A stretch of 64,000 nucleotides of DNA from Metaruminococcus_A sp003150405 (GTDB lineage: Bacteria > Bacillota > Clostridia > Oscillospirales > Ruminococcaceae). A model generated the notes under the pieces. That model was not told where the DNA came from and searched no databases. It was given only the letters and a program-made list of their open reading frames with translations. Location of the stretch: NCBI GenBank assembly GCA_902489745.1, contig CABUBB010000005.1:62001-126000 (forward strand), in the 5' to 3' direction. Numbering within the stretch: the stretch's first letter is position 1; each line of letters starts with the position of its first letter. The translations under genes and the position numbers were made by a program. Below, one piece after another: positions 7,158 to 15,905 of the stretch.

Positions 7158-8612
7158 ATGTCACAACAACCCTACGATGTACTCGTCATCGGCGCCGGCA
7201 TTGTCGGCGGCGCCGTTCTTTATGAATTAGCCAAATACCAGCTCCGCATTGCCATTATTGACAAAGAAAACGATGTTGCCGAAGGCACCACCAAGGCAAA
7301 CAGCGCCATTGTCCACGCCGGATACGATCCCCGTCCCGGCTCCAAAATGGCTTTTCACAATGTACGCGGCTGTGCCATGGTAAAGGCACTATGCGAACGT
7401 TTTGACGTCCATTACAGCAACTGCGGCTCTCTGGTCATTGCCACCGATGAACAGGAAAACGACACTCTCCGCACACTGTATCAGCGCGGTTTGCAAAACG
7501 GCGTTCCGGGGCTGCAGCTGCTTTCCCGCGAAGAGACTCTCGCAATGGAACCAAACCTCAATTCCGCACTCACCGGAGCTCTTTATGCTCCCAGCGCCGG
7601 TATTGTCAGCCCATGGGAGCTCTGCATCGCCCTTGTGGAAAATGCCGTACAAAATGGCGCAGACTTCTTTTTAGAGCAGGAAGTTACCGCCATTGCCCCT
7701 TCTGCTGCTGGATGGCGGGTGACCACTGCACAAGGGCTTACATTAGAAACACGTACCCTTGTCAATGCAGCCGGCGTTTATGCCGACCGCATCCATGACA
7801 TGGCAGCGCCACATGATTTTACCATTGGCGCCGCAAAGGGCGAATACTATCTGCTTGACAAAAACCAGGGCGGACTGGTAGGCCGCGTCATCTTTCAATG
7901 CCCCAGCAAAGCGGGCAAAGGGGTGCTGGTTGCCCCAACGGTGCATGGCAACCTGATTGTTGGCCCTGACCGGACCGACGGATGCGAAAAAGACGACCTT
8001 TCTACCACCCAGGCCGGCTTGGACTTTGTCAAAGAGACCATCCAAAAAAGCTGCACCAAGGTAGATTTTCGCCAGTCCATCCGCAATTTTGCAGGCCTGC
8101 GCGCCATTGCCAACTACGACGATTTCATCATCCGTGAGGTGCCCGGCTGCAAAGGGTTTATTGAACTGGCCGGGATTCAGTCACCTGGGCTTACCTCAGC
8201 CCCCTCTATCGCACTGGAGGCGGTGGAGCTACTGAAGCAGGCTGGACTTGAACTCCGCAAAAAGGAACAGCACGTCAACAGCCGCACCGTCACCCGGATG
8301 AAGGAGCTGTCCCCGGAGGAGCAGCAACAGAAAATCAAGGAAAATCCGCTCTACGGGCGGGTGATTTGCCGGTGTGAAACCATCACCGAGGGCGAAATTG
8401 TAGACGCCCTCCGCAGCCCCATTGCCCCACCGACCATTGACGCTGTCAAACGGCGTGCCGGCGCAGGAATGGGCCGCTGCCAAGGCGGGTTCTGTTCGCC
8501 GCGTGTGCTGGAAATCATTGCGCGGGAACGCGGCATTGCGCCACCAGAAGTCCTGCAGGACAGGCCGGGCAGTTACCTCCTGCTGTCCAAATTACCAAAG
8601 GAGGAGTGCTGA
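7158..8612 (+). CDS. FAD-dependent glycerol-3-phosphate dehydrogenase-like oxidoreductase (GlpA type)
   Basis: The 484-aa product has an N-terminal FAD-binding motif (VLVIGAGIVGGAVLYEL), a DAO-fold body (residues 1 to about 370) and a C-terminal BFD-like [2Fe-2S] domain with CRCETITEGEIVDAL and GMGRCQGGFC, giving a C-x-C ... C-x4-C ligand set. This is the architecture of the anaerobic GlpA family, which oxidises glycerol-3-phosphate to dihydroxyacetone phosphate; related clostridial proteins may act on other 2-hydroxy acids. CGGAGG precedes the ATG at 7158. It is the first gene of a three-gene operon with a second flavoprotein and a DUF1667 protein. Membership in the family is firm; the substrate is inference. 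Confidence 0.85.
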   Translation: MSQQPYDVLVIGAGIVGGAVLYELAKYQLRIAIIDKENDVAEGTTKANSAIVHAGYDPRPGSKMAFHNVRGCAMVKALCERFDVHYSNCGSLVIATDEQENDTLRTLYQRGLQNGVPGLQLLSREETLAMEPNLNSALTGALYAPSAGIVSPWELCIALVENAVQNGADFFLEQEVTAIAPSAAGWRVTTAQGLTLETRTLVNAAGVYADRIHDMAAPHDFTIGAAKGEYYLLDKNQGGLVGRVIFQCPSKAGKGVLVAPTVHGNLIVGPDRTDGCEKDDLSTTQAGLDFVKETIQKSCTKVDFRQSIRNFAGLRAIANYDDFIIREVPGCKGFIELAGIQSPGLTSAPSIALEAVELLKQAGLELRKKEQHVNSRTVTRMKELSPEEQQQKIKENPLYGRVICRCETITEGEIVDALRSPIAPPTIDAVKRRAGAGMGRCQGGFCSPRVLEIIARERGIAPPEVLQDRPGSYLLLSKLPKEEC

Positions 8613-8613
8613 A

Positions 8614-9876
8614 ATGGTTTTTGACGTCATTATCATAGGAGGCGGCCCAGCCGGGCTTGCCGCCGCGGTCAGCGCCCATGAGCACGGTGCCGGAAGCATC
8701 CTCATTCTCGAACGCGACAAGGAACTCGGCGGCATTTTAAACCAATGCATCCACAATGGGTTCGGTCTACATTACTTTAAAGAAGAACTGACCGGCCCGG
8801 AATACGCCGGACGGTTCATTGATATGCTGGAGTCAACCGGTGCAGAGGTCAAGCTCGACACCATGGTCTTGCATATTACCAAAGACCGGAAAGTGCATGC
8901 GATCAATACCATAGACGGTTATATGGTGCTGGAGGCCAAAGCCATTGTCCTTGCAATGGGCTGCCGGGAACGCACCCGCGGCGCCATCGCCATTCCGGGC
9001 GACCGTCCAGCCGGAATTTTCACCGCCGGCACCGCCCAGCGTTACATCAATATGGAAGGCTACCTCTGCGGAAAACGGGTGGTTATTCTTGGTTCAGGGG
9101 ACATTGGCCTCATTATGGCCCGCCGCATGACGCTGGAAGGTGCTAAGGTGCTCGCCTGCGTCGAACTCATGCCATACTCCAACGGGCTGACCCGCAACAT
9201 CGTCCAATGTTTGAACGATTACAACATTCCGCTTTATCTGTCCCATACCATCACCAACATCAAAGGAAAGGCGCGGGTAGAGCAGGTCACAGTTTCCAAA
9301 GTGGATGAAAACCGCCGCCCCATTCCCGGCACTGAAATGGTGTTTGACTGCGATACCGTTCTGCTTTCGGTCGGGCTGATCCCAGAAAATGAACTCAGCC
9401 GTGAAGCGGAAATCGTCATCGATCCGCGCACCAACGGTGCCGTTGTCTGTGAGAACATGGAAACCTCTATCCCCGGTGTGTTTGCCTGCGGCAATGTTGT
9501 CCATGTCCATGACCTGGTGGATTTTGTCTCCTCCGAAAGCGCCAAAGCGGGCGCTGCCGCTGCTGCTTATGCACAGAGCGGGAGTGTTCCATCGGGCCCT
9601 TGCATCCTTCTCCAAAACGGTGCGAATGTCGGTTACACTGTACCGCAGAAAATACGTCCTGCACAGGTAGAAAAGATGGTCGAGGTCTATTTCCGGGTAC
9701 GGAGCGTGCTCAGAAACTGTGATGTCGTTGTTTCTTCAGGCGGTACCGAATTAATGCGCCTGCACCGCGATCACATGGCGCCGGGCGAGATGGAAAAAAT
9801 CGTTCTGCCCGCTGCAAAGCTCGCACAGGTGCAGGGAAATCAACTCACAATCGCGATTGGAGGCGGCGACAAATGA
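8614..9876 (+). CDS. NAD(P)/FAD-dependent oxidoreductase (second subunit of the GlpA-like operon)
   Basis: The 420-aa product has two dinucleotide motifs: FAD at the N terminus (VIIIGGGPAGLAAAVSA) and NAD(P) at about residue 155 (VVILGSGDIGLIMARRM), plus a GVFACGN flavin motif near 290. Homologues sit next to GlpA-like proteins and DUF1667 proteins, and are thought to pass electrons from the dehydrogenase to or from a pyridine nucleotide or another carrier. It starts at 8614, one base after the previous stop, with GGAGGAG inside the upstream gene, and overlaps the next gene by ATGA. It is not sequence-similar to proteobacterial GlpB, so the symbol is left empty. Confidence 0.85.
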   Translation: MVFDVIIIGGGPAGLAAAVSAHEHGAGSILILERDKELGGILNQCIHNGFGLHYFKEELTGPEYAGRFIDMLESTGAEVKLDTMVLHITKDRKVHAINTIDGYMVLEAKAIVLAMGCRERTRGAIAIPGDRPAGIFTAGTAQRYINMEGYLCGKRVVILGSGDIGLIMARRMTLEGAKVLACVELMPYSNGLTRNIVQCLNDYNIPLYLSHTITNIKGKARVEQVTVSKVDENRRPIPGTEMVFDCDTVLLSVGLIPENELSREAEIVIDPRTNGAVVCENMETSIPGVFACGNVVHVHDLVDFVSSESAKAGAAAAAYAQSGSVPSGPCILLQNGANVGYTVPQKIRPAQVEKMVEVYFRVRSVLRNCDVVVSSGGTELMRLHRDHMAPGEMEKIVLPAAKLAQVQGNQLTIAIGGGDK

Positions 9877-10232
9877 AAGAACTCATCTGCATTGTCTGTC
9901 CAAAGGGTTGCCATCTCAAGGTAGACGAACAAAATGGTTATACGGTAACCGGGGCTTCCTGCCCGCGTGGAGAGGCTTATGGTAAAAAAGAGTTGACTGC
10001 TCCTACCCGCACCGTCACCTCTACTGTCAGCATTACCGGTGCTCTGCACGATCGTCTGCCGGTTAAAACCAATGCAGAACTGCCCAAACAGCTGATTTTT
10101 GACGCAGTTCAAGCGTTAAAAGCAGTACAGGTCGCCGCACCTGTCAAGCGGGGCGATATTGTTTTACAAGATGTTCTCGGCACCGGAATTCATTTTATTG
10201 CCACCAAAGATATGGATCCGGTTGCAAAATAA
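9873..10232 (+). CDS. DUF1667 domain-containing protein
   Basis: The 119-aa product carries a cysteine motif CIVCPKGC at the N terminus and GASCPRGEAYG at about 30-40, as expected for DUF1667, a small domain that probably carries an iron-sulfur cluster or other metal. It always travels with the two preceding flavoproteins and is taken to be the third, electron-transfer part of that enzyme. The start overlaps the previous stop (ATGA), which indicates translational coupling. Confidence 0.9.
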   Translation: MKELICIVCPKGCHLKVDEQNGYTVTGASCPRGEAYGKKELTAPTRTVTSTVSITGALHDRLPVKTNAELPKQLIFDAVQALKAVQVAAPVKRGDIVLQDVLGTGIHFIATKDMDPVAK

Positions 10233-10293
10233 AAATAGTCCCCCACTTTCAAATGGTGAACCCTACCGGATGATACAGAAATTTTCATCATAC

Positions 10294-10331
10294 AAAGAGC
10301 AGCCCCGGAAAATTTCCGGAGCTGCTTTTTC
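10294..10331 (+). terminator. Rho-independent terminator of the GlpA-like operon
   Basis: AAAGAGCAGC pairs with GCTGCTTTTT around an inner CCGGAAA/TTTCCGG stem, ending in a T run, 60 nt after the last stop codon. Confidence 0.9.
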
Positions 10332-10419
10332 ACGTCTTATCCAGATAAGTTGAGCGCTTCAACCGCAAAGTACGCTTTGTTTTCAGCAATGGTATCAAAA
10401 GCGCTTTTCTTCGCTCTTT

Positions 10420-11661
10420 TTATGCTTCGTGTTTCATTTTCCGCAGGATTGCCCCCGCTTTGACCGGTGCTTCTACCGGAAAAGAACATTTCATCAACGG
10501 GTGCGGCGCACTCTCAATCGCTTCACCCGCTTCATTGTAAAGCGCAGAAACGACCACCCGCCGCACACCGGCGCGCGGCTCTAGCAGCTCCAGCACATCG
10601 CCCACATTAAATTTATTCTTCTGGGTGCAGTACAGCATGCCTTCCCGGTATTCATCCACCAGCGCTACCACATCGTACCCGCGGATATAACCGCCGTTTT
10701 CGTAATACTGCCCCTGTTCCGGCCGGCCAAAATAAAAACCAGTGGAATACTGCCGGTGGCTGACCTTACGCACTTCTTCGTACAGCCATTCCGGACACTG
10801 GTAATGAGCCGGATCGGTGCGGTACAAATCCACTGCATTGCGGTAGGCATTGGTGACGACCGAAACGTAGTAGGAGGATTTCGCGCGCCCTTCAATTTTA
10901 AAGCTGCTAATCCCCGCTGCGGCAAGCTTGTCAACATGTTCAATCATACACAGGTCTTTGGCATTGAGAATGTAGCTTCCGCGCTCATCCTCTTCAATGG
11001 GAAAGTATAGCCCCGGGCGTTTTTCCTCTACCAAATGGTATCCCCAGCGACAGGGCTGAGCGCATTCACCACGGTTCGCATCCCGTCCGGTCAGGTACTG
11101 CGAAAGCAGACACCGTCCCGAGAAGGAGACACACATCGCACCGTGTACAAAGGTTTCAATTTCCAGTTCCGACGGCGTTTTATCCCGAATACGCGCAATA
11201 TCATCCAGCGACAGTTCTCTGGCCAGCACCACTCGCCTGGCCCCCATTCGGTACAGCTCCGCCGCCGTCAGGTAGTTGACAACCCCTGTCTGGGTAGAGA
11301 TATGCACCTCCATTTCCGGAATAATGCGTTTCACCAGAGAGAGCACACCAATGTCGGTTACGATTACCGCGTCAACATCCGCACGCTCTACGCTTTTTAA
11401 AAATTCCGGCAGCGCTTCTATTTCCTCATTGGTCGGCAGGGTGTTGCAGGTCAAATAAACGCGCACCCCGTTCTGGTGTGCAAGTGCCACACCCTTTTGC
11501 AGTCCTTCTTCTGAAAAATTCGCAGAGGCCGCCCGCATGCCAAAGCGGGAACCACCTAAATAAACCGCATCCGCGCCAAAACGAACAGCCGCCTGCAGGC
11601 ATTCAAAATCCCCCGCCGGAGCAAGCACTTCGGGACAATCTCTCATTTTCATCTTCATCAC
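10420..11661 (-). CDS. Peptidase U32-family protein, probable tRNA hydroxylation protein (TrhP-like)
   Basis: The 413-aa product opens with PEVLAPAGDFECLQAAVRFGADAVYLGG and contains the U32 signature ETFVHGAMCVSFSGRCLLS with the conserved cysteines, followed by GECAQPCRW. In Escherichia coli and Bacillus subtilis such proteins (TrhP; YrrN/YrrO) are needed for prephenate-dependent 5-hydroxyuridine formation at the tRNA wobble base; peptidase activity is doubtful. The GTG start at 11661 (or ATG at 11658) overlaps the mltG stop. In Bacillus the yrrN/yrrO genes lie close to mltG (yrrL), which supports the call. It is the last gene of the nine-gene operon. Confidence 0.85.
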   Translation of the reverse strand: MMKMKMRDCPEVLAPAGDFECLQAAVRFGADAVYLGGSRFGMRAASANFSEEGLQKGVALAHQNGVRVYLTCNTLPTNEEIEALPEFLKSVERADVDAVIVTDIGVLSLVKRIIPEMEVHISTQTGVVNYLTAAELYRMGARRVVLARELSLDDIARIRDKTPSELEIETFVHGAMCVSFSGRCLLSQYLTGRDANRGECAQPCRWGYHLVEEKRPGLYFPIEEDERGSYILNAKDLCMIEHVDKLAAAGISSFKIEGRAKSSYYVSVVTNAYRNAVDLYRTDPAHYQCPEWLYEEVRKVSHRQYSTGFYFGRPEQGQYYENGGYIRGYDVVALVDEYREGMLYCTQKNKFNVGDVLELLEPRAGVRRVVVSALYNEAGEAIESAPHPLMKCSFPVEAPVKAGAILRKMKHEA

Positions 11662-12980
11662 GCGTTCGGAATCCCCAGCTTCTGACAGTTGGCCTGATGC
11701 TCTGCATAGGTGCTGGCGTAGTAAATTTCACCGGTCTTGGTATCGTGAACAAAATAGAAATAATTGGTGTTTTCCGGCTTCAGCGCCGCTTTTATAGCAG
11801 CCTCGCCCGGATTGCAAATCGGCCCAACCGGCAGCCCATTGCAAACATTGGTGTTGTACGCATCGTACATCTCCTGGTTTGCCACCGTGCTATTCGGCTT
11901 GATGACCTCCTCCACATACAGGATGGTCGGGTCGGTCTGCAGGTGTGGAAACTGGTTCGGCGCATTCAAACGATTGTAAAAGACCGAAGCAATACCAGCC
12001 ATTTGATCGTCATTGGCGGCCTCCGCCTGAATGAGCGACGCCATAATGATAATCTCTTCCATTGTTTTGCCGCTCTGTTCAATCTGAGCACGGTACGGCG
12101 CAATCTTTTCCTCAAAGTTTGCAAAGATCTTCTTCGCCACGTTGGCTGGTTCATCATCTTTATAGAAGATGTATTTATCCGGGAAAACATAACCCTCCAT
12201 GCGGTAGAAGCGCAGCGGATTGGCCGTAACATCTTGCTCAAACGCAAAGCCGAAGTTATTGCGGTTTACTTCCTGAATAAATTCCTCCGCGCTGCACACA
12301 CCGTTCTGCTCAAGGTTTTGGGCAATCTCATACAGGTTGTCGCCCTCCTTGATGAGAACTTCCACCACGTCATCGCTTTCGGGTACCTCCTGCAGCTTGG
12401 CTACAATTTCCGAGTAGGAGGCCCTTGCATACAAATCATGCTTGCCAGCCTGGAAGGTATCTCCAACGCCGTCAAGCTTGACTACAATCTTGAACAGCCA
12501 CGGATAACGGATCACCCCGGCATCTCTAAGCAAATCAGCAATCTCGTCCGCTGATACACCGCGGTCGACTTCAACGGTGATGACCTGGTTTTCGTTTTTT
12601 TCCATCCCGAGAATATCGGTTACACCCATCATCAGAGTCGCAGCAAGGGTTACCGAAATGGCAATAATGCACAGCGTAAACAGCAACACCCGCAGCCAGC
12701 GGGTTTTGTTTTTACGCTTTACCTTCTCCAGGTGCCGTTCCTCCGCTTTGGCTTCCTCCCGCACCTTCAGAATTTTTTCCCGTGTCTCAGTATCCGGGCC
12801 AATCTCTGCTTTCAGTTCTTCGTATGCTTTGTCAAAATCAATTTCATCAAGCTGGAAGGTGCTGCCCGGCTCCTGTCCGGAAGGCTTTTCGCCCGGGTCA
12901 GCGCCCGGCGCCGTTTTTTCCTCCGGCTGTTCCGGATTTTGGTTTTCCTGCTCCTGATCCCGGTTTTTGTCTTCCGCCAC
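11658..12980 (-). CDS. mltG: Endolytic peptidoglycan transglycosylase MltG
   Basis: The 440-aa product has a charged, Pro/Glu-rich cytosolic tail (1-90), one membrane segment (about 96-118) and an extracytoplasmic YceG domain. The likely catalytic Glu is about residue 320 in ASLIQAEAANDD, and HLQTDPTILY, NVCNGLPVGPI and YFYFVHDT are typical of MltG. It cuts nascent glycan strands and sets their length. The start is a GTG at 12980 and lies 83 bp inside the preceding cyclo-ligase gene. The long acidic tail before the membrane helix is larger than in Escherichia coli MltG. Confidence 0.92.
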   Translation of the reverse strand: MAEDKNRDQEQENQNPEQPEEKTAPGADPGEKPSGQEPGSTFQLDEIDFDKAYEELKAEIGPDTETREKILKVREEAKAEERHLEKVKRKNKTRWLRVLLFTLCIIAISVTLAATLMMGVTDILGMEKNENQVITVEVDRGVSADEIADLLRDAGVIRYPWLFKIVVKLDGVGDTFQAGKHDLYARASYSEIVAKLQEVPESDDVVEVLIKEGDNLYEIAQNLEQNGVCSAEEFIQEVNRNNFGFAFEQDVTANPLRFYRMEGYVFPDKYIFYKDDEPANVAKKIFANFEEKIAPYRAQIEQSGKTMEEIIIMASLIQAEAANDDQMAGIASVFYNRLNAPNQFPHLQTDPTILYVEEVIKPNSTVANQEMYDAYNTNVCNGLPVGPICNPGEAAIKAALKPENTNYFYFVHDTKTGEIYYASTYAEHQANCQKLGIPNA

Positions 12981-13584
12981 GTCTTCTCATCCTCTCATTT
13001 TTTGGTACCCGCCGTATACCGGTTTCATGGACAAGCCAGTGTACCGGCCTGTCGTAATACCCATGCGGCAATAATTTTACCGTCATTTCTTCATAACAAA
13101 TACCAATTTTTACCCCATGGTATTGCTGCAAAAAGCGATCATAATAACCTTTCCCGTATCCAAGCCGAAAGCCCTCTGCATCAAAAACCAGCCCTGGCAC
13201 AATGCAGACGGCGCTACGCGGAAAAAAAGTCACCTTTCTCGATCGTTTCGGGTCCGGCTCCAACACGCCGTAGGTGCCGGGAACAAGCTCTTCCAGCGAA
13301 CGGATCTCATAAAAATCCACGGTATAGGTTTCCGGAAGCGAAATGGGCACACAGACCCGCTTTCCCGCAGCCAAAGCGTCTTCAATCAGACGTTTGGTAT
13401 CCACCTCGTCGGCAAGTGATACATAACACAACAACCACGGTGCCTTTTGGTATACCGGCATTGCCTCCAACGCCGCCCGAATAGCCTCATCCCGCATTTC
13501 CTTTACGTCCGGCGGGATCGCGCGCCGTTTTTGTTTGTATTCCGCGCGTATCTCCTGTTTAAGGGCTTTCATTGTAGAAGCCAC
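12898..13584 (-). CDS. 5-formyltetrahydrofolate cyclo-ligase
   Basis: The product of about 228 aa shows the MTHFS pattern: KQEIRAEYKQKRRAI at the N terminus, VPGLVFDAEGFRLGYGKGYYDRFL at about 140-165 and GICYEEM. It uses ATP to convert 5-formyl-THF to 5,10-methenyl-THF, returning folate to the one-carbon pool. The GTG at 13584 has AGGA at 9 nt; a TTG at 13593 and an ATG at 13572 are alternatives. The normal fold ends near residue 195; the last 30 residues are a basic Gly/Arg/Lys tail encoded entirely within the mltG overlap. It shares an operon with thyX, another folate enzyme. Confidence 0.9.
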   Translation of the reverse strand: MASTMKALKQEIRAEYKQKRRAIPPDVKEMRDEAIRAALEAMPVYQKAPWLLCYVSLADEVDTKRLIEDALAAGKRVCVPISLPETYTVDFYEIRSLEELVPGTYGVLEPDPKRSRKVTFFPRSAVCIVPGLVFDAEGFRLGYGKGYYDRFLQQYHGVKIGICYEEMTVKLLPHGYYDRPVHWLVHETGIRRVPKNERMRRRGGRQKPGSGAGKPKSGTAGGKNGAGR

Positions 13585-13610
13585 AGCATCCAATCCTTTC
13601 CGCCAGCGCC

Positions 13611-14150
13611 TTATTGGTCGACAACCGACGCCTTTAACAGATCAATCCGCGCCGAGCCCATCAGGGCTTCTCCGAGCTTATAGGCAAATTGGTCAGCAAA
13701 ATGCACCGATGTTGCCGTAATGAATTTCCCGTCCATGTAAACACCCGGCTCCTGAATAAGCGCCGTACCCATTTGAGATTCATATCCTGGAAAGCAGGTG
13801 GCACGCCGGCCGTCTAGAAGGCCCTTATGACCGAGAATGGACGGTGCCGCACAGATAGCTCCCACCCATTTCTCATGCTTCACGCAATAATCAATGGAGT
13901 CCTGTACCACTTGGGATTGTTCCAAGTTCAGGGTACCCGGCAGGCCGCCCGGCAGCACAATCATCTCCGCAGACGGAAGATCTATTTGTCCTGGCAGGAC
14001 ATCCGCAATCACCCGGATACCGTGCGAACCGCGAACCGCAATTCCAGTTACCCCCACCGTCTTAACTTCCAGCTCACACCGGCGCAGATAATCCACTGGT
14101 GTCAGAGCCTCAATTTCTTCAAAACCATCGGCCAAAAATACATAAATCAT
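13611..14150 (-). CDS. DJ-1/PfpI family protein
   Basis: The 179-aa product has the DJ-1 pattern: IYVFLADGFEEIEALTPVD with the conserved Glu near 15, MIVLPGGLPG, and the nucleophile elbow Cys100 in GAICAAPSILG. DJ-1 relatives in bacteria are described as glyoxalase/deglycase or redox-responsive proteins; the exact activity is not settled. Length is normal. A strong AAAGGAGG site precedes the ATG. It lies 13 bp after the GNAT gene in the nine-gene operon. Confidence 0.9.
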   Translation of the reverse strand: MIYVFLADGFEEIEALTPVDYLRRCELEVKTVGVTGIAVRGSHGIRVIADVLPGQIDLPSAEMIVLPGGLPGTLNLEQSQVVQDSIDYCVKHEKWVGAICAAPSILGHKGLLDGRRATCFPGYESQMGTALIQEPGVYMDGKFITATSVHFADQFAYKLGEALMGSARIDLLKASVVDQ

Positions 14151-14163
14151 CTGAAATCCTCCT

Positions 14164-15012
14164 TTAGTCGAGAACCAGGTTCATATAGCCGTCCGAACGC
14201 CCCAACACCGCCTTACGGCAGACCTCATTCAGCACACAAGCCATACCGTGCCGCACCACCGTTTCCCCGGAAGCAGCCGGAAATTTGGCCCGGATGTTTG
14301 CCACGCCAAAATTCACTGCCAATGCGCCGCTGCATCGGTTTAGTTCGGCTTCAGTCAGGTTTGTTTCCTTGACGACCAGTGTTGTCTCTATTTTAGTACA
14401 AACCGCATAGCCTTGTAAAGACCGGTCTTGCAACAAAACAATCTTACCACCGGAAAATTCCGCTTCTTCATACAAATAAGCAGTCGCCAGAGGGGTAAAA
14501 TGCAATGCTCGCGGCATACCAGCTAAAAAAGCTTCCCGCAAACTTAAAAATTCTTCTTTTCCACAGGGTCTTACCGTCTGCCCGCTATTTATGCCCGGCG
14601 TCACCTTCATTTCCCGTACCCCAAAAGCAGTCCGGTACCCAAGCCGTCCATAATAATCATACAAGCTGTCTGACGCTGGGAACAGCGCCACTACCTTTAT
14701 TCCCTGTCCACGCATCCGCTCATGCGCCGCATTTAACAGCGCGGATGCCAACCCTCTGCCCTGCATAGCCGGATCGGTGGCTACCGCATAGATATACCGC
14801 GCCGAAAGCCGTTCGTGTTCCAGCGCGTATTCCGCAGGAATCAAGGTGAGCATGGAGCCAATCTTCCCATTTTCCCGCATCACCATCGTTTCAAACAATG
14901 GAAACCCATAGGTGAAATAGTAGTCCATATACCAGTCCGGATCGCCAAAACAGCGTCTCCAAATTTCTTTGAGCCGTGGAAGATCGCCCGGCCCCGCAAT
15001 CCCCGCCGTCAT
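14164..15012 (-). CDS. GNAT-family N-acetyltransferase
   Basis: The 282-aa product has a GNAT domain in its N-terminal half, with the acetyl-CoA motif VATDPAMQGRGLASALLNAA (Q/RxxGxG/A) at about 87-106 and LYDYYGRLGYR near 125. The C-terminal 130 residues are a separate domain without a recognised motif, so the protein resembles two-domain Eis-like acetyltransferases but is shorter. The acceptor is unknown. The ATG overlaps the stop of the DUF2156 gene (ATGA). Confidence 0.8.
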   Translation of the reverse strand: MTAGIAGPGDLPRLKEIWRRCFGDPDWYMDYYFTYGFPLFETMVMRENGKIGSMLTLIPAEYALEHERLSARYIYAVATDPAMQGRGLASALLNAAHERMRGQGIKVVALFPASDSLYDYYGRLGYRTAFGVREMKVTPGINSGQTVRPCGKEEFLSLREAFLAGMPRALHFTPLATAYLYEEAEFSGGKIVLLQDRSLQGYAVCTKIETTLVVKETNLTEAELNRCSGALAVNFGVANIRAKFPAASGETVVRHGMACVLNEVCRKAVLGRSDGYMNLVLD

Positions 15013-15899
15013 TTCAGCGTTGCGCGGTAGCGCTCAGTAAACATAACCGGATTATAAGACATCTTCGCACGCCGCAGGCCCTCAACTCCCAAATCCTCCT
15101 CACGATTGACATAAAGGCAGTTTGAAGCAAACATCGCCGCGCATTCCCGGTTGATCATCGGGTAAGCGCCCGGTACATCGGCGTTTGCCTTTTCAATATG
15201 CACGCCAAAGGTATCCGAATTAATCTGCTCTCCAACCGAATAAGCAACGACCTTGCCCTCCTGCTTAAGAATGCATCCTTTGAAGTCCAGCTCAAAGAAA
15301 TATTTGAGCGCCTTGCGGGCAGCGCACATCTCCTCGCGTTTGCTCGGGTCGTTCCCGCAATCGTTCTGGGCGCACCAAAAGTCGTTAAACTCGTTGCAGA
15401 GTGCAATGTTCTCTGCCGTAATCGGCTCTACGCTCCACTCCTTTTCCACGAAACGATTGATAAAATTGCGCTTGGAATGCAGTTTTTTCCCTTTCAGGGT
15501 GATAAGGCTTTCCGCCGAATAGATGTAGTCGAAGTAATCCCGGCGCTCTTCGAACTCAAAGCGCCCCGGCATCAATTCCCCTAGCTTTTGTTTGTTCTGC
15601 TCATGGCTCACATGCATCACAAAAGGGAAGCCATGTGCCTGCGCATAGTCCATCATCACCTCAACAACTTCCCGCAAGTCCCCTTCCCCAGCCGGAAAGG
15701 CAAAATGCTTGGCCTGTTCGTTGAACTGAAGGTAAAAATCCTTGTACCGCGCAATACGGGAACTATAAGCGTTCGCCCAAATAAAGTTGTTGCCAAAACA
15801 GTATTCGCTACCCCGGAAATCACTTTTTTTCAGCAGTTCATCAATCCACGGCTTGTCCGAAAGCTCAATCATTCTGAAATCCAGTTTTGTTTCTATCAT
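15009..15899 (-). CDS. DUF2156 domain-containing protein (GNAT-like fold)
   Basis: The 296-aa product matches DUF2156 (LPG-synthase C-terminal-like): an early FGNNFIWANAYSSRIARYKDFYLQF, a central KKLHSKRNFINRF, and DLGVEGLRRAKMSYNPVMFTERY at the C terminus. DUF2156 has the double GNAT fold of aminoacyl-lipid and peptidoglycan aminoacyl transferases, so transfer of an amino acid or acyl group is plausible, but no membrane segment is present. Coupling to a second acetyltransferase (GNAT) downstream suggests related work. Function inferred only at fold level. Confidence 0.85.
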   Translation of the reverse strand: MIETKLDFRMIELSDKPWIDELLKKSDFRGSEYCFGNNFIWANAYSSRIARYKDFYLQFNEQAKHFAFPAGEGDLREVVEVMMDYAQAHGFPFVMHVSHEQNKQKLGELMPGRFEFEERRDYFDYIYSAESLITLKGKKLHSKRNFINRFVEKEWSVEPITAENIALCNEFNDFWCAQNDCGNDPSKREEMCAARKALKYFFELDFKGCILKQEGKVVAYSVGEQINSDTFGVHIEKANADVPGAYPMINRECAAMFASNCLYVNREEDLGVEGLRRAKMSYNPVMFTERYRATLK

Positions 15900-15905
15900 G
15901 CTGTA

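Noticed and set aside
11478..12554. Open frame of 358 codons opposite mltG
   Set aside because: Antisense artefact; no start signal, no similarity, and it conflicts with the coupled operon.
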